Origin: Thelonectria olida
Lineage: Eukaryota; Ascomycota; Sordariomycetes; Hypocreales; Nectriaceae
Length of the DNA: 64,000 nucleotides
Direction: 5' to 3'
Assembly: GCA_020736575.1 (NCBI GenBank)
Contig: JAGPYM010000055.1
Span: forward strand, 1-64,000
Shown: piece by piece, positions 33,782-44,790 of the stretch
How positions within the stretch are numbered: the stretch's first letter is position 1
How the letters are laid out: each line of letters starts with the position of its first letter
Translations under genes and position numbers: made by a program
The notes under the pieces: model-generated
Told to the model about the DNA's origin: nothing
Database searches by the model: none
The model's input: only the letters and a program-made list of their open reading frames with translations

Positions 33782-34491
33782 TTGGATGACATCCAGCTCA
33801 AGTGCTGCGGCTTCGTCCAGCTAACTACATTTCTCGCCCCCGGGAACCCTGACAAGACGCCATACAGAGGCTTTCATCCCTTCCAGGTCTTTATCATCAT
33901 CCCCATCCACGCTAATCCGTGGGCATCACTTCGCAAGAAGATGACCGAGAGGCGGGATACCCAGTTCCAGACAATGTTTTAATGACCTGTACCAGCAAGG
34001 TGGCCGGCCTGCTTGATCATCGTTATATGGTGCAGCCGCCGGCTGTTAGCCAGGACCATATCTTCATTGTAGTTTTGGACTCCTGGACCTTTCTCGACAA
34101 GGGAGTTCCCGGGCCTGCCCCATCAACGCCATCACCGGGCACGGACGTGTCGGCCTTCTGTTCATCGTCACCCAGGCATGCACCGTTGGAGGCGTTCAAG
34201 GCCAAATTCACCTCCCGCAGGCCTGCTGCTACCCTTCCCGCTGCAACCCCAACTCAGACATTAGCCCCAGGTAGATCTACATCATCATCGCAAAGTCACT
34301 TCCTCTCCGCCTCGCCGACCCCGACGATGAAGCGATCAGCTTCAGGTGTTGATCACATACCGCCTGCAGAGAGGCCACGCCAACCGTCAACATCCCCAAT
34401 TATCATCTCTTCTACAGCAACCCCTTCTACCAGCAGCTCAAGCTCCCAAGAGACTATTGATGAGCCCGAGACGGCCCGTCTAGGGCTCTAA
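33782..34491 (+). pseudogene. Unrecognised protein, apparently frameshifted
   Basis: Frame 1 (33782-33982) gives DKTPYRGFHPFQVFIIIP; another frame (from about 33950 to 34491) continues VPDNVLMTCTSKVAGLLDHR, VVLDSWTFLDKG, then a Ser/Thr/Pro-rich tail with a basic patch. The change of frame within one protein-like stretch suggests a frameshift, though an intron cannot be ruled out. No known domain. Confidence 0.35.
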
Positions 34492-35018
34492 GGTATGCCC
34501 CTAAGTTACATCATGTATTGTTTGGTATAATACGCGTCTCCAATAACCACCTCAGATTCGAACTTGGAGGCTGTTGTCGAAGTCGAAGATGAACACAAAA
34601 CCGGTCATAGCCAGCTTCGTTCCTCAAGGCTCTTTTGCGCAAACCGGTGGCGGTTTGCCTCTCCTGTGCCTCTCCTATCATATCCCAACCTCTTTAGCTA
34701 AGCTGGATTAAGCCTACCTGTCATTGGTCATTTCGACAGCTATTCTTATTCATCTCATTGGTTGTTAATTAATATTAATTTGGCCAGTTATCATTGGATG
34801 GCCATGATATGGCGCACCCCCTGCATATAGACGCCTTGTGTAACCTAACTGAGCGCCGATTTTCTAGCCAAACATATCCTCCAATTTGGCCTCCCCACGA
34901 ATCTCTTCTTGTCTGGTCTCATCCATCGATTCCCAACCTCGATCCTCGCGCGCTGCAAGCAACAAACTATTCGAAACACCCAAACAACAACCAACTCCCG
35001 CCATCTATTCCAATCGCC
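34492..35018. other. Intergenic / 5' region of the zinc-finger gene
   Basis: The frame upstream of the chosen start is open back to about 34794, with an ATG at 34809, so a longer N-terminus is possible. No other gene. Confidence 0.45.
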
Positions 35019-36079
35019 ATGTCCTCAGAGTTTAGCAACTATTTCGACCAGCTCATGGGCAACGACCCTAACGAATTTGACGTTTTCCATTCCGAGAACC
35101 CCGAATTCAACGCTGACCCCTTCATTCCCTCGCCCGATAACCCGCAGACCGCTCAGCATCAAAGCTGGGACGCGATTGAAACCGGCCCCGAGGAACTTGG
35201 TATTCTTGACCAGAATGGACATGCAGCAGACAATCAGGTAACTACCTCGACAAGCTTCACCAATAATGAAGGCATAAGTCATGTTCCCATCCAACAGAGT
35301 GCGCGCCAGACACTCTTGTCGCCTGAGGCATCAGGTAGCGGCCTGACCGAGCCTCACCAATCCGCGTGCGTTTTTTTTTTAAACCATAGACTAACCCGGC
35401 GCCCAGTGTCCGACGGGACATCGCTGTGAACGTGGGGGCAATTGGCCCCTGGAACGGCCCGCAGAAATGCGGCGATCCCGACTGCAGGTCCAATGAGACA
35501 TTCCGCTCCCGCAGCGCACTCCGAAGACACCAGCGAAACACCCACGAGAATCCTCTGGTTTGCCAAGTCAAGGGTTGTCGCCATATCAAGCCCTTTGGCA
35601 GACTTGGTGATTTAGTACGTCACAAGAAATCCGCTCATGGCATTGCCCGCCCTTTCAAATGTCCCGTAGCCTCCTGCAAATATCACGAGGATGGCTTCAA
35701 ACGCAAGGACTCCTTGCAGGACCATATGAAGACATGGCACGCCGACTTGGAGTGCACTTTGGATCACTGCCACGAGTTTGTTGCTCAGACGGAGGCAGAA
35801 AAGCACATGGAGCAGTGCCATGGTCCGTATGAGTGCGAAGTCGGTGGTTGTGCAGGGCAGTCACGATTCCACGAGAACGGTCTAATGCGACACCTGCGGG
35901 TCCATCATCGCATTACAGCGGATCCGGTTGGGTCCATACTGTTGCAGCTGGCAAACTCGAATAAATTCAAGGTTGACTCGACAGCAGTCAGCAGACTCAA
36001 ACGACTGCGGGAGTGCACATGGTGTGCCGAGAATGCGACAAACGCGCCCGACACTGGCTCCATGACTATCGACCCTTGA
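35019..36079 (+). CDS. C2H2 zinc-finger protein, likely transcription factor
   Basis: Exons 35019-35365 and 35407-36079 (intron 41 nt, T-rich, GT-AG), 339 aa. The start is ATG 35019 (CGCCATGTC). The N-terminal 110 residues are acidic and Gln/Asn-rich, like an activation region. The second half carries a row of C2H2-type units: KCGDPDC..H..H, VCQVKGC..H..H, FKCPVASC..H..H, ECTLDHC..H..C and YECEVGGC..H..H, spaced as in fungal multi-finger proteins. Nuclear DNA binding is the expected role; the target is unknown. A shorter terminal WCAENA segment follows. Confidence 0.85.
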
Positions 36080-37027
36080 TCCATCGAGATAGCTGCTACT
36101 AGATAGGTTCAATGTGCTGCCCGTTGATATGAATAGTTTGTTTAGTTCGCCAGAAAGTCAATCGTTATAGGTGCTTAACTCCTCTCAGCAATATACATAT
36201 CATCTAAATGTCTGGTATTTTCTAGTTTTTAGCTCCGTGACCGCTATGTAACGAGATTCACATCTCTCGGAGTCGGTTCGGCGAACACTCGCCCACCAGG
36301 CCTCGCGACCCACGAGTTAGGCGAGGCCCACCCACTATAGGAAAACGTCTGCGCAGAGCGGCCTACGTGCCATTTGTTCAAGCAGCAGCTACTGGGGCAG
36401 GCCAATGTGGAAGATGGTTCGGGAAAGCGGGCTTGAACACAGAGCAATGTGTACTGTGTTGGAGGACAGAAGCGTTTTGGGCGAGGAGGGGTTGTTTGAG
36501 AGGTTCAGGTAAGAATATCCGTAAAGCAACAGGAGATGCCCTGAAGCGAGGAGTTAAGTACATTATCTAGTAGTTCTACATGCCTGGCCTGTACCCTAAC
36601 ACTCCTTTCGACGCATGCAGTGCTTGGTTTACTAATCGGTCAGCTTGCTAATTTCGCCTCCGAGGTACGTGCCAAAACAGAACCTTCGGATTGATCGTAT
36701 TCAGGTTCCCAACAAGTTCGAGGCGAACACCAGGGTCAGGGTTTTTGCGTCATGGATGCGAGCTTTATCCGCAGACGGAATCCAGAGCACCTTTTGTAAG
36801 AGCAGTCGAGTCGAGTTTATCTGCAGACAGTTGCACAATTCTTCTCTCTCGGTCTTGCCTATTTCACCCCACGTTTGAGTGCGCCTCATCGCCCGACACA
36901 TAGTAGCTTCATCCAGCTCAGCCTCCCTATCGCGCCTCTGATACATCGACGCCTTAAGTCATCATCACTCTCTTGCTCGAACAACGCTCAACCCAAGACT
37001 TCCTCACTGGACCTAACGTTCAACCTC
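36080..37027. other. Intergenic, no gene seen
   Basis: Short ORFs without motifs between two convergent genes. Confidence 0.45.
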
Positions 37028-37707
37028 TTAATCGTGCTTAGTACGAGACGAGGCTCGTAAGCGAGGCAAAAGCCGGAGATACATGTCGGCAGCCATGAAA
37101 AGGGCTAATTACGCATGTGGTCAGTTACATTACGAAATGTAGCATTTGTCGTACTTACGAATAATAGCGTACGGGAGATACGCCCCAAACAAGAGCGTTT
37201 GTTTAGCTTGGGAAGTGATGGTCTCAGGGCCAAGATGCCACATATTATAGCACACAATAGCCGTACATAGCCCCGTTGTCAGACTATACACAAGGGTTGC
37301 GAGTTCACCAGCTCCAGACAGAGGCTGTTTCACTACCAACCCACGAGTGAGGTACAAAGCGAGAGGAAACTGAATAGAGAGCTCGACGTAGACGAGAAAG
37401 TCGAAGAAGTGCCCAGGGCTGCTATGATTATAATACGGATCGGCCATTGTATCAATGTACCAATTGCGGTAGACGACGAGGAAATGCAGCGGCGAGTTTG
37501 TAGGCTGGCAGAGAGCTTGTGGATAGAATGGCACGAAATCAACACCTGTTTGTCCTGGTTAGCTGGAGTAATGGGACAGGCCTTTACAAACGCGGTGCGA
37601 GGAGCCATGCTTGGATACTGATATTGGTACTTGCCTAACATCGCGACCAGGTGCATCAGGATAACAACCCAATAGAGGTAATCGCGGGCCGGTTTGCATG
37701 AAGACAT
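37028..37707 (-). CDS. EXPERA-domain membrane protein (TMEM97/sigma-2-like)
   Basis: Three exons: 37707-37635, 37545-37159, 37104-37028, 178 aa. Intron 1 (37634-37546, 89 nt) is GC-AG (TTAG|GCAAGT); intron 2 is GT-AG. The protein has four predicted helices: RDYLYWVVILMHLVAML, HFFDFLVYVELSIQFPLALY, TLVYSLTTGLCTAIVCYNMW and FGAYLPYAIIPLFMAADMYL. These fit the EXPERA fold of sterol-binding ER proteins such as emopamil-binding protein and TMEM97. The end RLLPRLRASSRTKHD is a basic C-terminal tail. A gene finder that refuses GC donors will split this gene in two. Confidence 0.82.
37546..37634 (-). other. GC-AG intron in the EXPERA gene
   Basis: 89 nt, donor TTAG|GCAAGT, branch-like GCTAAC, acceptor ACAG, phase 1. 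The join MLGVDFVPFYPQAL is the expected helix-1 to loop-1 sequence. Confidence 0.75.
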
Positions 37708-38046
37708 GGTAAACAATGACTGGTTTGGAGATTGAAAGTTAACCCAAGTTACGTTAGATGAGTAAGAAAAGGAGAATTGATCCCAAAGACGAAAGTACCG
37801 ATGGCTCAGTAACGCATCATCATGTGATTTCGAAACGCAGGACTGTAAGCCCTAAGCTACATTGAGGAAGGGTGGTTCCTCCCATTGCGTGTGTTGTGGT
37901 CTAGACCGTTAACATGCTTTCCATGTCCTACGATGACCAACAGCGATATCTTCACTCCTCAGACTCGATTTCTGCCCCCATTAAAACGTACCTCTTGGCA
38001 AAGATGCCCATGTCTTCCGTACCCTATAATGCCTGCACCGCCGATA
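37708..38046. other. Intergenic
   Basis: Between the start of the EXPERA gene and the end of the Hsp70-like gene. No gene seen. Confidence 0.5.
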
Positions 38047-40102
38047 CTAGTCCCAGGTTACAGAAATTGGCTGGTGGTTACCAGAGAATCGAGCTCCTTC
38101 AAACCACAGCTCGAAGCGCAGCTCAGCGGGAGCGACGATAACGTGTATGTCAAACTGCAAGATGAAATAGGTCGTGCCCTTGAGAAGCCAACCCCGCCGC
38201 TTCTTCTTGCGAACCATTTGTTTCTGCTGAACCCCGGCAAGGTTGCTCCTGACCGAACACAGCTTCAATGCACCGGCTGTATAACAAGACATGAATCGTC
38301 AGCTTGGGCCGAGCCCATGAGGTTGGTGGACATTTGAGGGCTTGCCGACATACCTTTCTTGAGACTCCTTGGTAAAAGGCCAGGGTCGTTGTGGGACACC
38401 ACAATCTCCGCGTCCCACGATCTCCTCGCGTCTCTTGCGTCGATCTTGATCTCGAATGTTTTCTTCAGGGGATACCTTGGGTTGACAACATCTCCCTAGT
38501 CGTTGCACCATCAGCAGAGCCCGACTGGTCAGGCGGCAGTTCTGATCTACCTTGCAGATAAGCCACTGGATCTGATTGATGGCCCATTTCTGTTTCCCGT
38601 CAAAGGGATCTCGCTCAACGTCTTCGTCGAAATGGAGTGCCGGATTGTAACGTTCCTGAATAACTACTCCGTAGCTTGCTCGGGCGATTCTCGTCGCCAG
38701 TACGGCCTTGTTTCCGGATTCTATTCGCTGCTGGTGGTCTAGAAGAAGGCCACGGACAACCACTAGTTGGGGCTCCTGGCATGGAATGACGACAACGTGT
38801 CGAGCGTTGGTGTGTTTGTAACCGATTAGTTGTTGTTGTATGGTTTCGCGTACGTAGGCAGAACTGCCAAGGCCTCCAGCTAGAATCATGTATTCCTATG
38901 CCATGGTGAGCCTCATTGCATTCTCTTTGTCCTCTGTTTGCTTACAACTTGCTCAGTCATCTTGTTCGTCTTCATCCAATCTAGCTGCTCTCTTATCCGG
39001 CCCATGATGCCTTCAATCTGAACGTCAAACAGGGCTCGGATTTCGTCTCTATATCCCTGTTAGCCACGTCTAATGCCCAGGCCTTTTCGGTGCTGAAAAA
39101 TGCGCACTTTGTAAACAGCATACGCCCGCCTTCAACCCTCAGCCCGGCGTGATTAAAGTCGTACGCCACGCCCTCCATCTGCACCTTGAACGTCTGCTGC
39201 ATGTACACCTTTTCTCCAAACTTGTGCTTGACCGTTTTGAAGTGATGGTTCCGCGCCATGACCGCGGCCAAGTCGGCAGGGAGTCTGTCTTGGGCGTCGG
39301 GATTCGCAGCCAGCCGTTGCGTGACGAGACGCACAAAGGCCCTGTCAATGAGCGACGATCCGATGCCGATGCCTCTCACTGCTGATACTTGTGACATTTG
39401 GGGGAACGCGGTGTCGGCGGACGTGATGCGCATGAGGGCCAGATCAGTCGTGCCGCCACCAGCATCGACGGTGAGGAAAAGGCTGCCCACGTTGAAGCTG
39501 ACGGCGCTCGTCTTGAGTGTCGCCACGGCAGCCGCCTCGGCCTCGGTAAGATCGACCAACACTGTGTGATGAGGCCCCCCAATGCCAAAGCCGGCGTCTC
39601 GCACTATGCCTTTGAAGGTGTTGATAATGGCCATGTTGTTCCATGTTGTTGGCACGCTAAAGAGAAAAGTCACCGCCATATCTTTCCACCCACCCGTATG
39701 CCGCTTTCCAAGCTGCACTTCGATACTCTCTCTGATGTGGTTGTAGATCTGCCGCAGGTAATCCGCCAGGAAACGCTGTGCCTCCGCTGCGTCGCGCGGC
39801 GCACTCGACAGTCCTTGTTGATGCGCCGCAGACAACGTGTCTCCGTCAATGAACAGTTTGAACAGCTCGCACCGCGTCTTTCTGGAGCCCGGTTCGTCGT
39901 CGTCGGAGCACATGAATCCCCACGAGCTCAGGCTACCATCAGCATTGTACACGAGCTTCGTTGGGACCTTGCGCTCTCCTCGGTCTCCGCTGCCCGGCCA
40001 GTCGTTTATCACCTGGATGGGCGTTTTGGGCGTCATCCAGGCGACGCCTGTGTAGGTTGTGCCCACGTCGATGGACACAAGCACGTCGGGTAGCTTGTCC
40101 AT
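38047..40102 (-). CDS. Hsp70-like ATPase family protein
   Basis: Five exons: 40102-39108, 39048-38946, 38895-38551, 38495-38354, 38276-38047, all GT-AG and in phase, 604 aa. The actin/Hsp70 ATPase fold is marked by VSIDVGTTYTGVAW (9-22), VDAGGGTTDLALM (212-224) and MILAGGLGSSAYVRE (369 onward). It lacks the canonical Hsp70 substrate domain and C-terminal EEVD. It belongs to the expanded fungal Hsp70-like class (HSPA12-like) rather than the housekeeping chaperones. The C-terminal part is a beta-rich region ending in FSGNHQPISVTWD. It diverges from the membrane-protein gene at 40448. Confidence 0.87.
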
Positions 40103-40447
40103 CTTTTTCGACTGTCTTCGCCCTTTCCAGTCGGTGGGCGAGTCGAGATGGCGGGAATCGGGCAATGAGAGCAAGGTAAAGAGCCGAATGCAGGGCGCAT
40201 TGGACCTGGGCGTTGGTTGCATCGCCGTGCATGTTGGTTGTTGGTCCTCTGCCACCCTTGTCTCGGCGGCCTGCTGTCGGTGGCCCCGAGGCCCAGGGTG
40301 TCCACGAGAGTCGTGCAAGGGTAATTGTTTGTGGTGAATTTGTTGATGGCGACTCACCGTCTTTGCCCATCTTCGTGAACTCTCACATTCCAAACTCGGG
40401 GCGTTTCCTGCGACACCGATGCTTCATGCCACCCTTTGCTGTCCACA
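40103..40447. promoter_or_regulatory. Shared divergent promoter, 345 bp
   Basis: The starts of the Hsp70-like gene (minus) and the membrane-protein gene (plus) face away from this short spacer, so control elements are likely shared. No motif is identifiable with confidence. Confidence 0.5.
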
Positions 40448-41752
40448 ATGGCGACAGTAAAGAACACATTCACCACCACCCTCGAGTCTCCGAGCTCGAT
40501 TTGGGTTGAGAGCCTCGGCGCATTCAGTTCCGTGCTACTTACATCCACAGCGACATACGTCGAAGCTGTTGATCCAACCACTACAAGGACTTCGTGGATT
40601 GATGCCGGCCCCGACTTCAACTCCTTCACCACGTCTAATACCGCCTCTTCCGCTACTTCTCGTGTTACTACATCTGCTGCAACCTCCTCTGTGTCTATCT
40701 CCGGCACCTTTACGGCAAGCTCTTCCCCGGCCTCAGCCACAGCATCCACACCCAGTGATGCATCCAACATATCTACAGGCACTCTCGCTGGAACTGCCAT
40801 CGGTTGCACTGTTGGCGGCCTGTTCCTCGGATTCGTAGCCGCCTGGTTTCTTCTCCGGCGCCGAAAAGACAAGACACACGACGCTGCGGGCACGTCACCA
40901 GAGTCCAACGACGAGACGAAAACCGCCATTATAGCGAGTCCGTCATCAACTACCAGCGATACCCAGCTCGACCACTTCCTCCTCGCCGCGACGCCCGACA
41001 GGGAAATCAAGTCGGAATTGCAGGCTCTCGGAAACCTCATCGCTCAGCACGTCGAAAACAATTATCATTCAGGCCTGGCACCCAGCCACTCGGTCTTGTC
41101 ACAAGCTCTGGTGCAACTTGGCTTCTCTCACCGCGCGGACGCTGTTGCGAGCATGTGCGTCAAGCCAGAATCTCGCTCGATTGGCCTCCGGCACGTCATA
41201 TCGCAAACCATCTTCCGAAGCATTGATGTGCACTCCCGCAGCAGCATCTCTATGCTCCCGGCCCCCATCGCCGCTTCATTGCAAGCGGTGCCACAGCACA
41301 ACGATCTTGGTGAGACAACAATCCCTTTGAATACTTCATTACGCTTCTAACACAGAACATGGCAAGCCGCGTCGCTTGCTCTGTCCAAATGGCGTCGGCT
41401 ATCGGCCTTTCTCCTCCACCCAAATCCCAACGAGCGAACGCCTTTGCCGATCCTCGAGTCGACCGTCGCACCCCAGGCCGTCGCCTTGGCCACTGCTCTC
41501 AACATGTTTCTGTACTATTTTGTAGATGAAGGCTGCCATGACGCCCAGACCAGTCATCTTCAGGCCGTCATCCTCGAGTGCACGAAGCTCGGCTACGAGC
41601 TCCTCTCCCAGCCTCAAGACTGGCAATTTGTGTTTGAAAAGGATGGATCAGGCCTGGTTGTGGTATGTCCTGGGCTTGATAGGCTTGGGGGCCGAGAAAG
41701 TCGTGGGCGACGAGTGGCAGACCCGGATGCTGTTCAGCTGGATGCACGATAG
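40448..41752 (+). CDS. Ser/Thr-rich single-pass membrane protein with cytosolic C-terminal domain
   Basis: Exons 40448-41309 and 41367-41752, 415 aa. The intron ends in GCAAG; the closer CAG sits only four bases after the CTAAC branch site and gives the wrong frame. Residues 1-110 are a Ser/Thr-rich, probably O-glycosylated outer part without an obvious signal peptide. A transmembrane helix at about 114-136 is followed by the stop-transfer RRRK. The cytosolic part holds a helical region (LGNLIAQHVENNYH), then LATALNMFLYYFVDEG and a VVVCPGL motif near the end that recurs in unnamed fungal proteins. Topology resembles wall-stress or mating-sensor proteins, but no WSC domain is present. Confidence 0.7.
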
Positions 41753-42454
41753 ACAGAAAAGGCAGGTCTTGTGATGATATCTGGACAACGCGTATCGACT
41801 TTCTGTTAGAAAACCAAGACCCCGGATTTCTACAGGGATTTTGACCTATTGTCGGTGTTTGTTGGCTGCGATGCTCGAACTTTCTTGTGGAGAATGCCAA
41901 CTCACTACTCAACTACTCGACCAACAGATCAGAGTGACGACAGCGACACGGCCATGTTTCCTTAACAGATGGTGGTGGGCAGTTGCATTCCCAAAAGAGA
42001 AGAGGTGGCGTTTCGGTGGCGTCTGGGCGGGATACATCACTTGCAAGTGGCTTAAGCCTCCTCTATTCATAGCTCCTCTCAGCCCTGCCGCCGTTGAAAG
42101 CCCTGTTTCTTTGGGGATGCTCGCACTTGGCCGTGATCGCCATTGGGATATAATGGTACCACCATGACACTAACCAAGACCACATTGCATCCAAACCGGT
42201 CTTGGACAGTGGATATGGCATCGTCAGTCGGCCAGCGTGGTTCCACTGTTCAAGAAATCAGCCCACGGATCTCCCTTGTTCACCAGGTCCAGACCTTCTT
42301 CAGCCCCTGTGCGTCACCAACGTCTCCGCAGCCGAGGCCTTGTTGGCGTTTGACTTGACCTATTCTTGCGTCCTGCCTCTTGGACACTCTTCGTCCGTTA
42401 GTTATCCTTCCACCTGAGGCCTTCAGCCTGTCAATCATCACATCACCATCATCC
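41753..42454. other. Intergenic
   Basis: Plus-strand ORFs here have no motif. The frame of the next gene is open upstream of its first ATG but begins with TTG. Confidence 0.4.
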
Positions 42455-43468
42455 ATGCCACTGGCCAGCCAACTTGGCCACCAGACCGTTGCCATGGCCC
42501 TCGACCTGACTCTTGAAACAGGAAAACCAGTGCCATCAACATTGTCTCCCATAATGTGTCATTCCGTTGACCGCCTTCGCCAAATAGCTGCTCTGGCGAC
42601 CGAGTTCGACCGAGTTCCCAACCAAGTTCGAGGTTGCCTTGAGCTCGTTCGCACATGTGACCACGACCTTCAGCACCTCATCCAACTTCGAACCGAACAC
42701 GCCAGGCTCCTTGAGAGACACTCGGGAGCCATCAAGCGCATCGATGGCATCATCAAGGCAGCACGGAAAGCCCTCAAGGACGTGTGCAAGCTTGTGGAAA
42801 ACTGTCGTCCTGAGGCTCACGAGGGCAGGACGCCGCTCAGGAACAAACTGAGATGGGTCCTGGTTGATTCACGGGACTTTGAACACCAAGAACCCGGCAT
42901 TCGTCGCCATCATGCGGCCATATTGGCCGAGTTGATCTTTATACGTCGAGTTGCCGTCATGGCTTCTTCTAGCAAGCAATTCAGGAACAGGGACATGGAG
43001 AGGAAGAAACAGCTCGGGCTTGCCGCGAAGCCATCTCAGGTGTTTGAGAACCTGACTCTCTTGGGAGATATCATTGGGGACCTCTCCAATATCTCCATTG
43101 AATCTCAGTCGCCGAATAAGCTTGCTCCAGTGTCAACCAACAATACCATCACAACTTGTCCCGCTCCTACTAAGACGACCCGGATGCCCTCACCACTTGT
43201 CAACATGGCTTATACGCAGGTCAGTGTGGAGTGCTATCCTTCATCGTCCCCGCGAAATAAAATACCCAACTATACCGCCGAGCCCATCATGGGGGAGACA
43301 GCCATATCACTGCCACTCCCTCACTACAACGAGAAAGAAGTCGCCTTTGAGCGGGATCAGCAGAAGTGGACAAGTGAGTGCATTGTCCTCGGTTCAACAG
43401 ACTGTGCTGGGTTACTCACCTTATTCGATAATGACGATATGATAATGACGCCTTACTTGACTCCTTGA
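42455..43468 (+). CDS. Helical protein, family not recognised
   Basis: 337 aa, intronless, first ATG 42455. The first 200 residues are strongly helical (VDRLRQIAALATEFDRVPNQ, HLIQLRTEHARLLERHSGAI, IIKAARKALKDVCKLVEN), like the N-terminal helical domains that precede P-loop domains in fungal NLR-like proteins. Here no P-loop follows; a Thr/Pro-rich, low-complexity tail does. It may be a stand-alone relative or a truncated one. It lies downstream of the membrane-protein gene in the same direction. Confidence 0.6.
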   Translation: MPLASQLGHQTVAMALDLTLETGKPVPSTLSPIMCHSVDRLRQIAALATEFDRVPNQVRGCLELVRTCDHDLQHLIQLRTEHARLLERHSGAIKRIDGIIKAARKALKDVCKLVENCRPEAHEGRTPLRNKLRWVLVDSRDFEHQEPGIRRHHAAILAELIFIRRVAVMASSSKQFRNRDMERKKQLGLAAKPSQVFENLTLLGDIIGDLSNISIESQSPNKLAPVSTNNTITTCPAPTKTTRMPSPLVNMAYTQVSVECYPSSSPRNKIPNYTAEPIMGETAISLPLPHYNEKEVAFERDQQKWTSECIVLGSTDCAGLLTLFDNDDMIMTPYLTP

Positions 43469-43779
43469 CATTTGCCATCGCTAGAATCTATATCCCTCTT
43501 ATTTTCTTTTTTGCCTCTATAAAACTACTTTGAGATGGTTTGTTGCCTCCCAGCAACTGAAATAATGGAGTGAAAGTAAAATAGAGGGGTCCCATAAGTA
43601 TACTCTATTAGTTACCATGAACGCATCTTCTGTCAAGATGTCAAGAGCCCGAGAACATAGTGCATAGCGAGCTGCCCTCCAGCAAGAAGCAATCGTGATC
43701 ATCTTACCGCACCTAGATCCTCTCGGGCGCCCCTGATTGGGGCTTCATCTCTTCCACCTTGAGATCAGACTCTGCGTCT
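43469..43779. other. Intergenic
   Basis: No gene seen. Confidence 0.45.
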
Positions 43780-44790
43780 AGAGGTGATATATGCACTTCA
43801 GCCAGCGAACGTACTTGGGACTGGCAACTTTTCTTTTTATAATGCTAGCTTAGGGAACCGACTGCTGCTAAGGTGTTATCCGTTCATGATGCCGCCCTTC
43901 CTTCTTGAGAATCGCCGAGATGGCAGGCTCGTCTCGTCCAGATCTTCGGATGTCCTCTCAAGGCAGCGATTGTATTCTGTTCCTTGGTCTCTCTTTTCAG
44001 CTTCTCTTTTATCACGTGATCCCTCTCAATTTGTCTATAGCGCTTAACCGTATCTTTCTCCGCCTCGTCGTGCCGCTCACTCGATTCCTTGGCCCCTCTC
44101 TCTGACTTCTGTTCTTGCATAGAGCGCTCAACCTCTTGCTCAGTCGCTCTATCCATCTTCTCCCGATACTCAAGGACTCTGATGCATTTTTAGCCACTCT
44201 TTCGTTCTACCATAGCTTTCTAAAGTAATCCATCGACTCCGGAGACCTTTTCTGGAGGACCGCACTCTCTTCAATCACCCGGCCCTCCTCTTGAAGCCGC
44301 TTCAGCTCACTTTCAAGGGCAAGACACTGCTCCTCTCGGTGGCGCCTGAATTCAATTTTCTTCTTGATACGCTGCTCATCAGCAACGTAAGGCTTGCTCC
44401 CTCGTTTCTCTTGTCACCTTCGTCCTCTTTTCGGAGGCGCTTCAGCTCAAATTCAAGAATTAGATGCCGCTCCTTCAAAAGGCGCTTTCGCTCCAATTAC
44501 TTCTTCACACGGTCCTGTTCCGCACCCTAAACCTTGCGGGCCTTGAGTTCATGCGATTTGAGCGGTGTGCGCAGAACACTTGCCTCTTCCCTATGTTCCT
44601 TGATGCGGTGGCGCAACTCCTTTCCCTGCTCCTTAGCGTCTCGAGTCTATCGAATCGGCATCGAAGCGCTCATCTTCTAGAACAGGTGGAAGCGTCCAGT
44701 TTGGGCCGGGCTTTCCTCTCAAGTGCTGGGGTATTGATGAGGCGATCGTCTGCAGACCTGAGCGTCGGCAGCATTCTCAAGTTGGTGCTG
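43780..44790 (-). pseudogene. Coiled-coil protein relic
   Basis: All minus-strand frames in this stretch give charged heptad-like protein that switches frame several times: ELRHRIKEHREEASVL, ERKRLLKERHLILEFELKRL, FRRHREEQCLALESELKRLQ, then MDRATEQEVERSMQEQKSER and KDTVKRYRQIERDHVIKEKL. At least two stops and several frame changes interrupt it. It was a long Glu/Lys/Arg-rich coiled-coil protein; the family is not identifiable. Confidence 0.6.
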
